Shown here: positions 45,038 through 52,732 of the stretch, piece after piece
Position numbering within the stretch: position 1 is the stretch's first letter
Layout of the letters: each line of letters begins with the position of its first letter
Origin: Candidatus Obscuribacterales bacterium
Lineage (GTDB): Bacteria > Cyanobacteriota > Vampirovibrionia > Obscuribacterales > Obscuribacteraceae
NCBI GenBank assembly: GCA_019746975.1
Contig: JAIERK010000077.1
Span: forward strand, 1 to 52,732
Length of the DNA stretch: 52,732 bases
Reading direction: 5' to 3'
Made by a program: the position numbers and the translations under genes
Notes under the pieces: model-generated
The model's database searches: none
Told to the model about the DNA's origin: nothing
Seen by the model: the letters and a program-made list of their open reading frames with translations, nothing else

Positions 45038-45168
45038 TGTACACTGACCGGACAAACCCGTAAGATCGTGCTATGTATAACCGATCTGTGTCCACTGCTA
45101 AAGTGGTTTACTTGACGTTGACCGGGGTAATCAGTAAGATCGTGCTATGAATAGCCGGTCAATGTACA
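45038..45168 (+). promoter_or_regulatory. 131-bp element with terminal inverted repeats and a 74-bp internal duplication
   Basis: TGTACACTGACCGG (45038-45051) is matched at 13 of 14 bases by the inverted CCGGTCAATGTACA (45155-45168). Inside, GTAAGATCGTGCTATG occurs at 45060-45075 and 45134-45149, 74 bases apart, each copy flanked by GACCGG on the left and CCGRTC on the right. The second copy contains the AbiEi start codon (45147). AbiEi-type antitoxins are known to bind inverted repeats in their own promoter, so duplicated operators are one reading. A small TGT...ACA-ended mobile element inserted at the gene start is another. Confidence 0.6.
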
Positions 45169-45962
45169 CTAATTCCTGGTTCTTTGCTCGACACCCAGTT
45201 TTCAGAGTCGAGGAGTTTGCCGCTGCGCGCAAGGGGACTAAGCGGGTATCTCAACATGCGTTGCTTTCACACCACATAGCCATGGGGCGGCTGCTGCATG
45301 TGCGTCGAGGGCTCTATGCGGTCGTGGCTGAAGGCTTCACGGCAGACTCTTACAGTGTTGATCCATACCTGATTGCCGCTAAGGCGATGGATGATGCCAT
45401 TATTGCCTACCGATCAGCACTCGCCCTTCACGGCTACGGTTATTCGGTGCATAAGTCAATGACGTACTTGACCACAAAACGAGAATCAACCAAATTCGAT
45501 TTTCAAGGCACCGAATATATTGGAGCCACTCAACCGAAGGCACTGATGAAGCAAGGGAAAGAATCTAGCGGCGTTGATTTGATAGATCGTGCAGGTATGG
45601 AAATTCGCGTCACTTCGCTGGAGCGAACGCTGGTGGATTGTTTTGATCGGCTCGACCTGGCTGGCGGAATCGAGGAGGTTTGGCGCTCCATGGAATCGGT
45701 TGCGTATCTCAAACTGAAGCCATTGCTTGAATATGTCGCGTTTTTAGAGAATGCCGTGACCGCCGCTAAGGTGGGCTTATTCCTGGACATGAACAAGGAG
45801 CGACTGCATTTGTCGGAGCAAGACATTGATTCTCTGCGCGAGCGGCGACCAAAGACCCCCACATATATGTTTCGCAGCGAGCGCTCTGGAAAGCTAGTCC
45901 ACGACTGGAATTTGATCGTGCCAGGCAATGTTCTTGAACGCACATGGGAGGAGCCATTTTGA
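45147..45962 (+). CDS. abiEi: AbiEi-type antitoxin (type IV toxin-antitoxin)
   Basis: A protein of 271 residues. The N-terminal winged-helix region (HPVFRVEEFAAARK, followed by HHIAMGRLLHVRRGLYAV) and the following DPYLIAAKAMDDAIIAYRSAL are typical of AbiEi antitoxin/transcriptional regulator proteins. The C-terminal half has the family's conserved VTSLERTLVDCFDRLDLAGG. In this family the N-terminal domain represses the operon by binding repeats at the promoter, and the C-terminal domain counteracts the toxin without direct stable binding. The ATG lies inside the repeated 131-bp element. It overlaps the toxin gene by four bases (TTGA). Confidence 0.9.
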   Translation: MNSRSMYTNSWFFARHPVFRVEEFAAARKGTKRVSQHALLSHHIAMGRLLHVRRGLYAVVAEGFTADSYSVDPYLIAAKAMDDAIIAYRSALALHGYGYSVHKSMTYLTTKRESTKFDFQGTEYIGATQPKALMKQGKESSGVDLIDRAGMEIRVTSLERTLVDCFDRLDLAGGIEEVWRSMESVAYLKLKPLLEYVAFLENAVTAAKVGLFLDMNKERLHLSEQDIDSLRERRPKTPTYMFRSERSGKLVHDWNLIVPGNVLERTWEEPF

Positions 45963-46930
45963 AACTCTCCAAAACCAGTCTTTTGGATGAAGCGGCGGCA
46001 ACTGGCTTTAGACCTGACACTCTTGAAAAAGTCATTCGTCTGCTTGATCTCCTTACGCAAATAAACGAAGACGACTTCTTGAAACATAGGCTGGTACTGA
46101 AAGGCGGAACGGCGCTCAATCTGTTTATCTTCGACGTACCGAGATTGTCTGTGGACATTGATGTGAACTACATTGGTGCTGCCGATCTCGATACCATGCA
46201 TAAGGAAAGACCCCGCGTAGAAGAACTGCTCACGGCAATCAGCGAGCGCGCTGGTTATACGATGAACAGGATCGCGCGAGAACATGCCGGAGGCAAATGG
46301 AGACTAGGCTATCAGAGCGCAATGGGCGGTCAGGCGAATCTCGAAGTGGATCTCAATTACATGTTTCGGGTTAGTTTCCATCCTGTCGTCAAAACTGACT
46401 CGAAAAAACTAGGCTTCAATCAAGCTCTTCAGATTCCAATTCTCGACACAAAGGAACTAACCGCAGGAAAACTTTCGGCGCTGCTAACAAGAACGGCGAG
46501 TCGAGATCTTTTCGATGCGAATAATCTTCTTCAAATTCAGGACCCGAACGATGAAGACCTTAGATTGATGTATGTTCTCTACGGTGCCATGAATCCGCGT
46601 GCAAACTGGTGTGATGTTTCGCCTGAGAATATTACGGCCGATCTGAAAGACCTGAGAGAAAAGTTGATCCCGGTTCTAAAACTTGCCGGTGCGCCAGATG
46701 GAAAACAATATGAAAAGTATGCCAGTGATCTGGTTGCTGACTGCAAGAGGCTGATGGCACCTCTGTTTCCATTGAGAGAGAATGAACGTGAGTTCATTTC
46801 GGCTTTGCGTGACAAGGGTGAATTACTGCCCGAGCTTCTTTCAAAAGAAGATGCATTTATAGAAAAGGCAAAGATGCATCCAGGTCTGCTGCGTCGTGCC
46901 GATATGTCAAAGAAGAAAGGTGCAAGCTGA
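45959..46930 (+). CDS. abiEii: AbiEii-type nucleotidyltransferase toxin
   Basis: A protein of 323 residues if read from the TTG at 45959, which has GGAGG seven bases upstream and overlaps the antitoxin stop (TTGA). An in-frame ATG at 45944 has no site. The fold signature of the DNA polymerase beta superfamily is present: KGGTALNL, SVDIDVNY (the DxD metal pair), LEVDLNY and ELTAGKLSALLTR followed by RDLFD. Toxins of this family transfer nucleotides, in some members to tRNA 3' ends, and stop growth until relieved by the antitoxin; several give phage resistance. All visible catalytic residues are intact. Confidence 0.92.
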   Translation: MKLSKTSLLDEAAATGFRPDTLEKVIRLLDLLTQINEDDFLKHRLVLKGGTALNLFIFDVPRLSVDIDVNYIGAADLDTMHKERPRVEELLTAISERAGYTMNRIAREHAGGKWRLGYQSAMGGQANLEVDLNYMFRVSFHPVVKTDSKKLGFNQALQIPILDTKELTAGKLSALLTRTASRDLFDANNLLQIQDPNDEDLRLMYVLYGAMNPRANWCDVSPENITADLKDLREKLIPVLKLAGAPDGKQYEKYASDLVADCKRLMAPLFPLRENEREFISALRDKGELLPELLSKEDAFIEKAKMHPGLLRRADMSKKKGAS

Positions 46931-46934
46931 GCCA

Positions 46935-46969
46935 CAAAAGGAAAAGGGCAGGAACGTTAGTTCCTGCCC
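46935..46969 (-). terminator. Terminator hairpin between convergent genes
   Basis: GGGCAGGAAC (46946-46955) pairs perfectly with GTTCCTGCCC (46960-46969) around a GTTA loop. Read leftward, it is followed by TTTTCCTTTTG, as expected for a terminator of the minus-strand recD2 gene. Rightward it follows the toxin gene by 15 bases but has no T run. Confidence 0.75.
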
Positions 46970-47096
46970 AGAGTAGAGCTGCGACTGTCCTTAATTCTTT
47001 AAGGCTGATGATGACAAAGTTTTAGGTTCATCATCGATGAGTGAACGATTGCGAATTCCGGTTCTGAGCTAAATGCTACCAGCCATTTATGGTCTT

Positions 47097-49325
47097 TTAA
47101 TCCATGCGATCGTCTGCCGTTGTGTGCGATAGGTGCCGTAGGCGGTGCGCCAGCGCCGTGAGCCGGCGAGCCGAACGCTTGTTCTTTACTGCCATAGCCA
47201 GTGCCTTGGGCTGTCCGATTACAACCACTAATTTCTTGCCTCTGGTCACGCCGGTGTATAGCAGGTTGCGCTCTAACATCATGTAGTGCTGCATGGCGAG
47301 CGGAATTACAACAGCCGCATACTCGGAGCCTTGCGACTTATGGATTGAGGCTGCATAGGCGAGTGTGATCTCATCCAATTCATTTACATCATACTTAACT
47401 TCGCGCCCCTCAAAATCGATGAGGAGTTCGGATTCTTCCAAGTCGATACTGGATATGGTGCCTATGTCGCCGTTGAATACTTCTTTGTCGTAGTTGTTTA
47501 CCGTTTGAAGAACCTTATCGCCAGCACCGTAACTCCACCCAAACTTCGTTACCTGCGGTCCGCTGTTCGCATTCAAGCGCTTCTGTAGCTCCACATTCAA
47601 AGAACGACTTCCGAGTCCACCGCGATTCATCGGCGTCAGTACCTGGACATCTTTTATGGCGTCGAGTCCGAATCGTTGTGGAATGCGCTCGCAGACTATC
47701 TGCAATACCTTATCGCTGATCTCTTCCGGTGTTTCCGCCGGCACGAAATAGAAGTCTGAGAGCTCCTCAGTCTTCTCCGTCTTAGCTGGCATTTGTCCAT
47801 GGTTGATTCTATGCGCGTTAACAATAATCTTCGATGTTGCCGCCTGGCGGAAGATCTCTGTTAATCTGACGACTGGTATCATTTCAGAAGATATTACGTC
47901 GGACAGAACAGCACCAGGACCAACTGAAGGAAGTTGATCAACATCGCCGACTAGCAGTAACGCTGCCGTGTCTGGGATTGCCTTGAGCAGTTGGTTCATC
48001 AAGACAATATCGATCATTGAAGCCTCGTCGACAACGATGATGTCGGCGGCTAATGGATTCTCTCTGTTGCGTTTGAATCCAAACGCTTTGGGATCAAACT
48101 CAAGGAGGCGGTGGATAGTCTTTGCTTCAAGACCAGTCGATTCGGAAAGTCGCTTGGCGGCTCGTCCGGTTGGGGCGCATAGAAGGATGTTCGCTTGTTT
48201 GGCGGCGATTATGCGGAGAATGCTATTAACTAGCGTTGTTTTTCCGACACCTGGCCCGCCGGTTATTACAAGCAGCTTGTTTTTCAGTGCAAGATCGACC
48301 GCTGTCTTCTGTGATTCGGAAAGTTGTATGTCTGCCTTGGCTTCCACCCATGGAATCGCTTTTGCGACATCTATTGTTCCCCATGGAACCTCGCCCTGGA
48401 GCAGGCGAACAACGCTTGCAGCAACGCCCACCTCTGCTCTGTGCAAAGCGGTAAGATAAAGAATGTTTCGATCATCAATCGTTTCTTCAACAAGATTTCC
48501 TTCTTTGACTTCGGTATCAATTGCGGTGCTCGAGAGATCGCCAGAAATTTCAAGTAGCTTGGACGATGTTTCCACCAGCTTGTCACGTTCTGCCGCGCAA
48601 TGCCCTTCGCCGGACAACTCTTGCAATGCGTGCCGAACACCAGCTTGAGCGCGAATCAGTGAATCCTTTGGAATGCCTAGCTTTTGTGCGATGGTATCGG
48701 CAGTCTTAAATCCAATTCCGTGAATATCCAAGGCTAACCTGTATGGATTCTCCGAGACCTTTGCAATAGCCTCATTGCCGTAAGTTCGATAAATACGAAC
48801 GGCTCTCGAAGTTCCGACTCCGTATGATTGCAGAAAGACCATAATCTCTCTGATGACTTTTTGCTCCGCCCATGCACTAACGACGCGCTCTTTGCGCTTC
48901 TGACCTATGCCAGGCAGTTCGAGCATTCTTTCCGGTGTCGCTTCGATAACATCGAAGACTCGCTCACCGAATGCTTGTACAAGCTTCTTTGCGAAGTGAG
49001 GGCCGACGCCCTTGATCATTCCAGAGCCAAGGTACTTCTCGATGCCTTCGAGCGTGCTTGGCTGCACAACTGTCAGGCGATGCGATTTGAATTGGAGTCC
49101 GTAATTCTTGTCGTTAAACCAATTGCCATGGCAATCGATGTATTCGCCAGGTGTGATGGATGCTGCGCTTCCGGTGACAGTGACCAAGTCTTGATGTCCA
49201 CGTACTTTAACCCGAAGAACACAGAAGCCACTATCCTCGCTATGAAAAGTGACGCGCTCAACTGACCCGCTCAGCGATTCTCCGGGGGGTGTAGTTGGTG
49301 ATTTCGTTTGTAGGTTTGAACTCAT
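47097..49325 (-). CDS. recD2: RecD2-type ATP-dependent DNA helicase
   Basis: A protein of 742 residues, the usual RecD2 length, starting at the ATG at 49325. The frame is open 49 codons further up, but that part is unlike the family. An OB-like N-terminal domain ([20 protein letters not shown]) is followed by helix-hairpin-helix motifs ([23 protein letters not shown]). Then comes a superfamily 1B motor with Walker [10 protein letters not shown] (about 356-364), DEAS (about 433-436), [12 protein letters not shown], and the C-terminal HKSQGSE and YTGVTRGKK motifs. RecD2 enzymes are 5'-3' helicases that act in DNA repair without RecBC. Complete and probably functional. Confidence 0.95.
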   Translation of the reverse strand: MSSNLQTKSPTTPPGESLSGSVERVTFHSEDSGFCVLRVKVRGHQDLVTVTGSAASITPGEYIDCHGNWFNDKNYGLQFKSHRLTVVQPSTLEGIEKYLGSGMIKGVGPHFAKKLVQAFGERVFDVIEATPERMLELPGIGQKRKERVVSAWAEQKVIREIMVFLQSYGVGTSRAVRIYRTYGNEAIAKVSENPYRLALDIHGIGFKTADTIAQKLGIPKDSLIRAQAGVRHALQELSGEGHCAAERDKLVETSSKLLEISGDLSSTAIDTEVKEGNLVEETIDDRNILYLTALHRAEVGVAASVVRLLQGEVPWGTIDVAKAIPWVEAKADIQLSESQKTAVDLALKNKLLVITGGPGVGKTTLVNSILRIIAAKQANILLCAPTGRAAKRLSESTGLEAKTIHRLLEFDPKAFGFKRNRENPLAADIIVVDEASMIDIVLMNQLLKAIPDTAALLLVGDVDQLPSVGPGAVLSDVISSEMIPVVRLTEIFRQAATSKIIVNAHRINHGQMPAKTEKTEELSDFYFVPAETPEEISDKVLQIVCERIPQRFGLDAIKDVQVLTPMNRGGLGSRSLNVELQKRLNANSGPQVTKFGWSYGAGDKVLQTVNNYDKEVFNGDIGTISSIDLEESELLIDFEGREVKYDVNELDEITLAYAASIHKSQGSEYAAVVIPLAMQHYMMLERNLLYTGVTRGKKLVVVIGQPKALAMAVKNKRSARRLTALAHRLRHLSHTTADDRMD

Positions 49326-49777
49326 TAGGCAAGGCGGTCGGCGCGTTTGACCGACAACTGGGCAGGAGTATATGCGAAGGATTGGGAACCCAAGAAATGT
49401 GATTTTATCCGACTCGCTGAATGCGTACATATTGTGATTCTCATGCCGTTCAGAAGGAGCCCGGGCTGCCATCAGTACTTGGGGACATTTGCAGTTGGCT
49501 TGCTTGGAATTAGTAATCTTTTATGAGGCTTGCCTTAAGCACAAGCCAGATCCACGCTTATTTGAGCATTCGATTAGTGAACAAAAAAAACTCAGTGGGG
49601 TAAGGGCGCTCGTTGCGTGGTATCTGAAGTGAACTGTTGCTGCTGGTCCTGTGGCCACACTGGTTGGCAGCTTGCGATGGTTAATAGAAACGCCGAAGTC
49701 GAACCAATGTTTGAGAGGCAGGACAATTTGCTGGTTTCTTTCATCAACTTTCTTGCGTGACCTTGTGTTTAGACTCG
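49326..49777. other. Gap with one possible short ORF
   Basis: The only protein-like frame is on plus, 49489-49632: a TTG start, 47 codons, beginning with [19 protein letters not shown] and containing an A8 run. No clear ribosome-binding site is seen. It could be a gene remnant. Nothing else is seen in the gap. Confidence 0.3.
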
Positions 49778-50317
49778 CTACTGGTATGTTTGTGACCCCA
49801 GGCGAATCCAGCCCCCTGGGTGCTCGTTAGTGTCGCTGTGGTGCGTCCAATGTAGAACGCCGCCGCGTCTCGTCCAAATATACTCCCCTTTAATTTCAAG
49901 GATGTCGCCTTCATTGCAGGGGACTTCTTGTCCCATTGTGATGTCGTTCGCGACTAACACGGTTGTTCCGTTTGTTAGTCTTATCAGAAACTTTTGGTGC
50001 CGAAGACCATTATTGTCGGTCGGTAGTAGACGGCAGACCTGTGCGTTCACGAGTACCTCTACTTTCCGGAGATGTTGAGTTTGCGCCTGAATAATTTCTT
50101 GCTGATAACCCGTGAGGTTTTCTCCAGTATCCGGCACATCATTGGGCTTTCCAAAAGCCGCTTCGTAACCGGGCTCGTCTTCGTAAGAGAGTACGCGTTT
50201 CTGCTTGGCGTTGACGTCAGTGAGGCTTGAAGTAGATGAATTGCATCCCGATAGAAATGGCAGCAATAAGCATAGGATTGCTAAAGATGCTGATTGGGTT
50301 ACTGTGTTTATTTTCAT
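49778..50317 (-). CDS. DUF3465-family lipoprotein
   Basis: A protein of 179 residues with a lipoprotein signal: hydrophobic stretch ILCLLLPFLSGC with the lipobox Cys25, then a Ser-rich linker. The C-terminal half shows the DUF3465 pattern: a beta strand with FLIRLTNGTTVLVANDI, EIKGEYIWTRRGGVLHWTHH, then HPGGWIRLGSQTY. The fold is OB-like; the function of the family is not known. It should be anchored at a membrane facing outward. The ATG overlaps the stop of a frameshifted upstream ORF by four bases (ATGA). Confidence 0.88.
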   Translation of the reverse strand: MKINTVTQSASLAILCLLLPFLSGCNSSTSSLTDVNAKQKRVLSYEDEPGYEAAFGKPNDVPDTGENLTGYQQEIIQAQTQHLRKVEVLVNAQVCRLLPTDNNGLRHQKFLIRLTNGTTVLVANDITMGQEVPCNEGDILEIKGEYIWTRRGGVLHWTHHSDTNEHPGGWIRLGSQTYQ

Positions 50318-50521
50318 AGCTTCTCTCTGACTTGCTCATCGTCGCCTCTGGCTGCCCTCGCCATCTGAATGAGCTTTTGCGCTGACAATTCTTCATTTGC
50401 GAGTAAACTTTCTTGCCGTTGGGCGATTTATCTCAGCTAACTGATGTTTGCCCAGCATGAAGGATGCTGAAGCGCTATCGATGTTGCCAGTTCCAAACTT
50501 CGGCTTGATGTTATTTGCCAT
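50314..50521 (-). pseudogene. Frameshifted small ORF upstream of the lipoprotein
   Basis: From the ATG at 50521 a frame encodes MANNIKPKFGTGNIDSAS and continues to LGKHQLAEI. There the protein-like sequence moves to another frame (IAQRQESLLANEELSAQKL and GDDEQVREKL), ending in a TGA that overlaps the lipoprotein ATG. One extra base near 50410-50420, by a short A run, accounts for the break; 208 bases is 69 codons plus one. The corrected product is 68 residues, charged and helical. No family recognised. Nothing else is seen up to 50693. Confidence 0.45.
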
Positions 50522-50693
50522 TGTGTAGCTGCAAGCTGATGCTCATACTGTCCGAGTTTTGCATAGATCTTTGTTGGTTTCAACCATAGGAGGAGCAAGC
50601 AACTTCGGCGAGCTTTGATATCCGGTACTGCCGTGATTGGACATGTATCCGCTTTGTAGGGCTCAATTGAAAGACGTCGTCAAACTAAAAGGC

Positions 50694-51353
50694 TTAACTG
50701 AAGGTGACTCCACCCGCGTACTTAAAACTGTCGATGATCCAGGATCCAACACAAAAAGTGAGAATCGGAATTAGGGAAAGCGCCAACCATTCCAAAACAG
50801 CTTGCTTCCGTAAATTTTTCGCTTTCTTGTTGTATGGTGCAAACAGACCCAACACGAATGCAATGGCAGTAACGGATCCCGTTATGAGGCAAAGCATGTT
50901 TTCCATCGCGTTGTAGCCAAAATTGCTGGTGCCCGGGGTATTCACGCCCTGGATCGCAGTCACATCGGGGTTGCCCGCTACCTGGGCTAGTGCTGCCGGC
51001 GGTAGCGACCATATCAGGATCACCAGCGTCGCGGCTGCATAAGCACGTATGCGATTGCGCACCGGTCTTAGAGCACTCGGGCAGTTATCCAATGCGACCG
51101 TTCCGTCATCACGGCGATACATGAAGACGCAAAGGGATTCATTGCGTTGTCGCTCGAGAGTTTCGGCTAATTCATCGGGACTCATGTTCGTGAGGTTGTG
51201 GACGTTTTTCTTGCATTGCCCGCAGAATCGTACTGTGTCATCTCCATCCATTGTCAGCCAGTTGACTGAGCATGGGCTCGGAATAACCAGCGAGTTCGCT
51301 TCCGCCTGGAGATCGCGCTTCTCACTATTAGAGCAGGGATTGAACGTTTCCAT
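50694..51353 (-). CDS. Membrane protein with N-terminal Cys motif
   Basis: A protein of 219 residues, starting at the ATG at 51353 with AGGTG upstream; an in-frame TTG six codons earlier lacks a site. The N-terminal 90 residues carry a recurring bacterial motif, CSVNWLTMDGDD then RFCGQCKKNVHNLTNMSPDE, with a CxxC pair likely to bind metal. It is followed by three membrane helices at about 101-122, 152-173 and 190-209. The mRNA leader holds a perfect 10-bp hairpin directly before the ribosome-binding site. Function unknown; the motif occurs in other proteins where its role is not established. Confidence 0.8.
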   Translation of the reverse strand: METFNPCSNSEKRDLQAEANSLVIPSPCSVNWLTMDGDDTVRFCGQCKKNVHNLTNMSPDELAETLERQRNESLCVFMYRRDDGTVALDNCPSALRPVRNRIRAYAAATLVILIWSLPPAALAQVAGNPDVTAIQGVNTPGTSNFGYNAMENMLCLITGSVTAIAFVLGLFAPYNKKAKNLRKQAVLEWLALSLIPILTFCVGSWIIDSFKYAGGVTFS

Positions 51354-51368
51354 AGTTAGCACCTTCGT

Positions 51369-51394
51369 CAAACCGCGCTTTACAGCGCGGTTTG
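51369..51394 (-). promoter_or_regulatory. Leader hairpin next to a ribosome-binding site
   Basis: CAAACCGCGC (51369-51378) pairs perfectly with GCGCGGTTTG (51385-51394), loop of six. In the minus-strand mRNA this stem ends 2-3 bases before the GAAGGTG site of the gene starting at 51353. There is no T run. It could stabilise the 5' end or influence initiation. Confidence 0.55.
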
Positions 51395-51750
51395 GTCCTC
51401 ATCAAAATCGTACGGTAGTAAGTGTTGTCACGATACGATAGACGCGTCACCTGTAGAAGGGGGGAAACGATAGGTTTTTGGACGCATTAAGGCCATCGAT
51501 GGCAAGCAAGATCAAAAATCAGTCCGCTTGTGCTGAAGCCGAGTTATCTTGACCTGAGTTGTTTTAAACAACAAGATTTCAAAGTCAGGAATCTGCTATG
51601 CAGAAGCTCAAATTGTTCCAATAGCAAGTCTGACTCAATGGAGGGATTTCGCACGGGAGGGCTCCGTAAGACGATTGAAGTGATGCAAACCGAAGCAATA
51701 TGCATGCCTCCTCATCCACTTCGTATCGCACTTTTGCTTGCTGACTTTTG
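51395..51750. other. Gap without a supported gene
   Basis: About 350 bases between the Cys-motif membrane protein and the end of the Bax-inhibitor-like gene. Open frames here are antisense extensions without ribosome-binding sites. No terminator or repeat is evident. Confidence 0.4.
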
Positions 51751-52539
51751 TTACTTCCTTGCTTTGGATATAAGTCTGAGAATTTCCATATACAACCAGA
51801 CGAGAGTCACTAGCAGACCGAATGCTGAATACCATTCCATATACTTCGGCGCACCACGTTCGACACCACTTTCGATGAAATCGAAGTCGAGAACAAGGTT
51901 CATCGCAGCGATGATTACAACCACAATACTGAAGCCAATTCCGATTGGTCCGCTGTCATGGATCATCGGTATCGGCATGTGGAAACCAAAAGTCATGATC
52001 ATATTGAACACGTAAAGGAGCGCGATTCCGCCGGTTGCGGCAATCAAACCGAGCTTGAAATTCTCCGATGGTCTGACCAATTTTGATGAATAGGCAAACA
52101 GAAGTGCTAAGAAGATCCCGGCAGTCAAACCAATTGTCTGCATAACGATGCCAGGAAAATCAGCTTCATACCTTGCCGAAACCCCACCAAGAAACAGTCC
52201 TTCAAAAGCCGCATAGAACATCGACAGAACCGGCGCCGTTCGCTGTTTGAAAATTATTACAAGAGCCAGAATAAAACCGATTAATCCACCACCTATCGCC
52301 AATGGCATTGCGGCCTGCGGTGACGCACCAGCATAGTGCATCGTGAAACCAGCAAACAGAGAGGTTGTGAGAAGGAGGATGTAGCATTTCCCTACCGTGC
52401 CCTGGAGGGTCATTCTCCCACCGGTCTCGACACCGGACCCGTGCCCACCACGTCTGAGTTGGTCCTGATCTTCGAATTGATCGAAAGTCTTCGCGTTCAG
52501 GGCTGGATTGCCAGTTTTATAGGGTTTCTTCTCTTGCAT
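51751..52539 (-). CDS. Bax inhibitor-1/YccA family membrane protein
   Basis: A protein of 262 residues. After a polar N-terminus of about 45 residues come seven hydrophobic helices typical of the BI-1/YccA (TMBIM) family. AAFEGLFLGGVSARYE, FNMIMTFGFHMPIPMIHDSGP and the C-terminal pair DFDFIESGVERG and MEWYSAFGLLVTLVWLYMEIL match family signatures, with the Asp/Glu residues that form the pH-sensing pair in bacterial homologues. Members conduct calcium or modulate membrane proteases such as FtsH. The ATG is preceded by AGGAG at good spacing. Complete. Confidence 0.92.
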   Translation of the reverse strand: MQEKKPYKTGNPALNAKTFDQFEDQDQLRRGGHGSGVETGGRMTLQGTVGKCYILLLTTSLFAGFTMHYAGASPQAAMPLAIGGGLIGFILALVIIFKQRTAPVLSMFYAAFEGLFLGGVSARYEADFPGIVMQTIGLTAGIFLALLFAYSSKLVRPSENFKLGLIAATGGIALLYVFNMIMTFGFHMPIPMIHDSGPIGIGFSIVVVIIAAMNLVLDFDFIESGVERGAPKYMEWYSAFGLLVTLVWLYMEILRLISKARK

Positions 52540-52725
52540 GGACGAGCTCCTGGTACTCTACACTATGCATTGTATACCGCTATCCTGGGCAGCCTAGTTA
52601 GTTCGTACTGAATATTGTGGCTGAAAATCAGATCTGGGTGATCTTGTCAGTAGAGAAATGGCGGTGGATTTTTCCAGATGCCACCATATTCGGTAGCGAA
52701 ATGATATTTTCGAAAGGAATGGGAC

Positions 52726-52732
52726 ATGAGCG
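52726..52732 (+). CDS. First codons of a gene cut by the window edge
   Basis: An ATG at 52726 follows AAAGGA with eight bases between and opens a frame (ATG AGC) that leaves the window. The ribosome-binding site is good, but too little sequence is present to name a product. Confidence 0.35.

Noticed and set aside
45530..46285. A 251-codon minus-strand ORF opposite the toxin-antitoxin genes
   Set aside because: Antisense of two confidently identified genes.

Overview
The window is bacterial chromosome with near-balanced base composition, short gaps, and unusually large proteins. Membrane-anchored Ser/Thr kinases, HEAT-repeat proteins, a secreted matrixin-like protease and very large repeat proteins lie among housekeeping genes. 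Together these suggest a large-genome environmental bacterium. The style recalls the Vampirovibrionia/Melainabacteria (Obscuribacterales) or a similar lineage, but that is inference; there is no rRNA, tRNA or marker gene here to settle it. No phage, complete insertion sequence or CRISPR array is visible.

Layout. 1-0.4 kb: two 72-bp direct repeats. 0.4-5.2 kb: minus-strand genes (a Cys-rich hypothetical, a DUF4261-like protein, a CvfC-like Nfu/HEAT protein, a secreted protein) and a frameshifted acidic repeat ORF on plus. 5.4-8.2 kb: two overlapping paralogous membrane Ser/Thr kinases. 8.5-16.6 kb: one giant gene of 2,698 codons, cut in two by a 608-bp inversion between 11-bp inverted repeats; flipping the segment back restores a single frame. 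16.7-20.2 kb: a frameshifted aldose 1-epimerase, a membrane protein and a degraded gene. 20.3-23.2 kb: two overlapping histidine-kinase-like genes with complementary defects, one lacking the phosphoacceptor His and the other lacking the ATP-binding boxes. 23.3-24.2 kb: remnants of a response regulator, a short-chain dehydrogenase and a small membrane protein. 24.3-28.3 kb: a SWIM-HTH/SNF2 helicase operon. 28.6-30.6 kb: a YfbM-like protein and a secreted protein with an in-frame TGA. 30.7-39.0 kb: a 2,775-aa secreted beta-helix-type repeat protein carrying an embedded GH17-like glucanase domain. 39.3-44.0 kb: a papain-fold-like protein and a matrixin-like protease. 44.1-46.9 kb: two small genes and an AbiEi/AbiEii toxin-antitoxin pair behind a 131-bp repeated element. 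47.1-52.7 kb: RecD2, a DUF3465 lipoprotein, a membrane protein with a Cys motif, a Bax-inhibitor-1/YccA protein, and the first codons of a further gene.

How the genes work together. Clear operons or coupled pairs, judged from overlaps of 1-19 bases, are the CvfC-like/DUF4261 pair, the two Ser/Thr kinases, the two histidine-kinase-like proteins, SNF2-SWIM, AbiEi-AbiEii and the 44-kb pair. The most notable observations are the inversion that splits the giant gene, the complementary histidine kinase pair and the GH17 domain inside an adhesin-like protein. Several genes are broken by single-base shifts, often in short A runs. That is either genuine decay or consensus error, and needs read-level checking.
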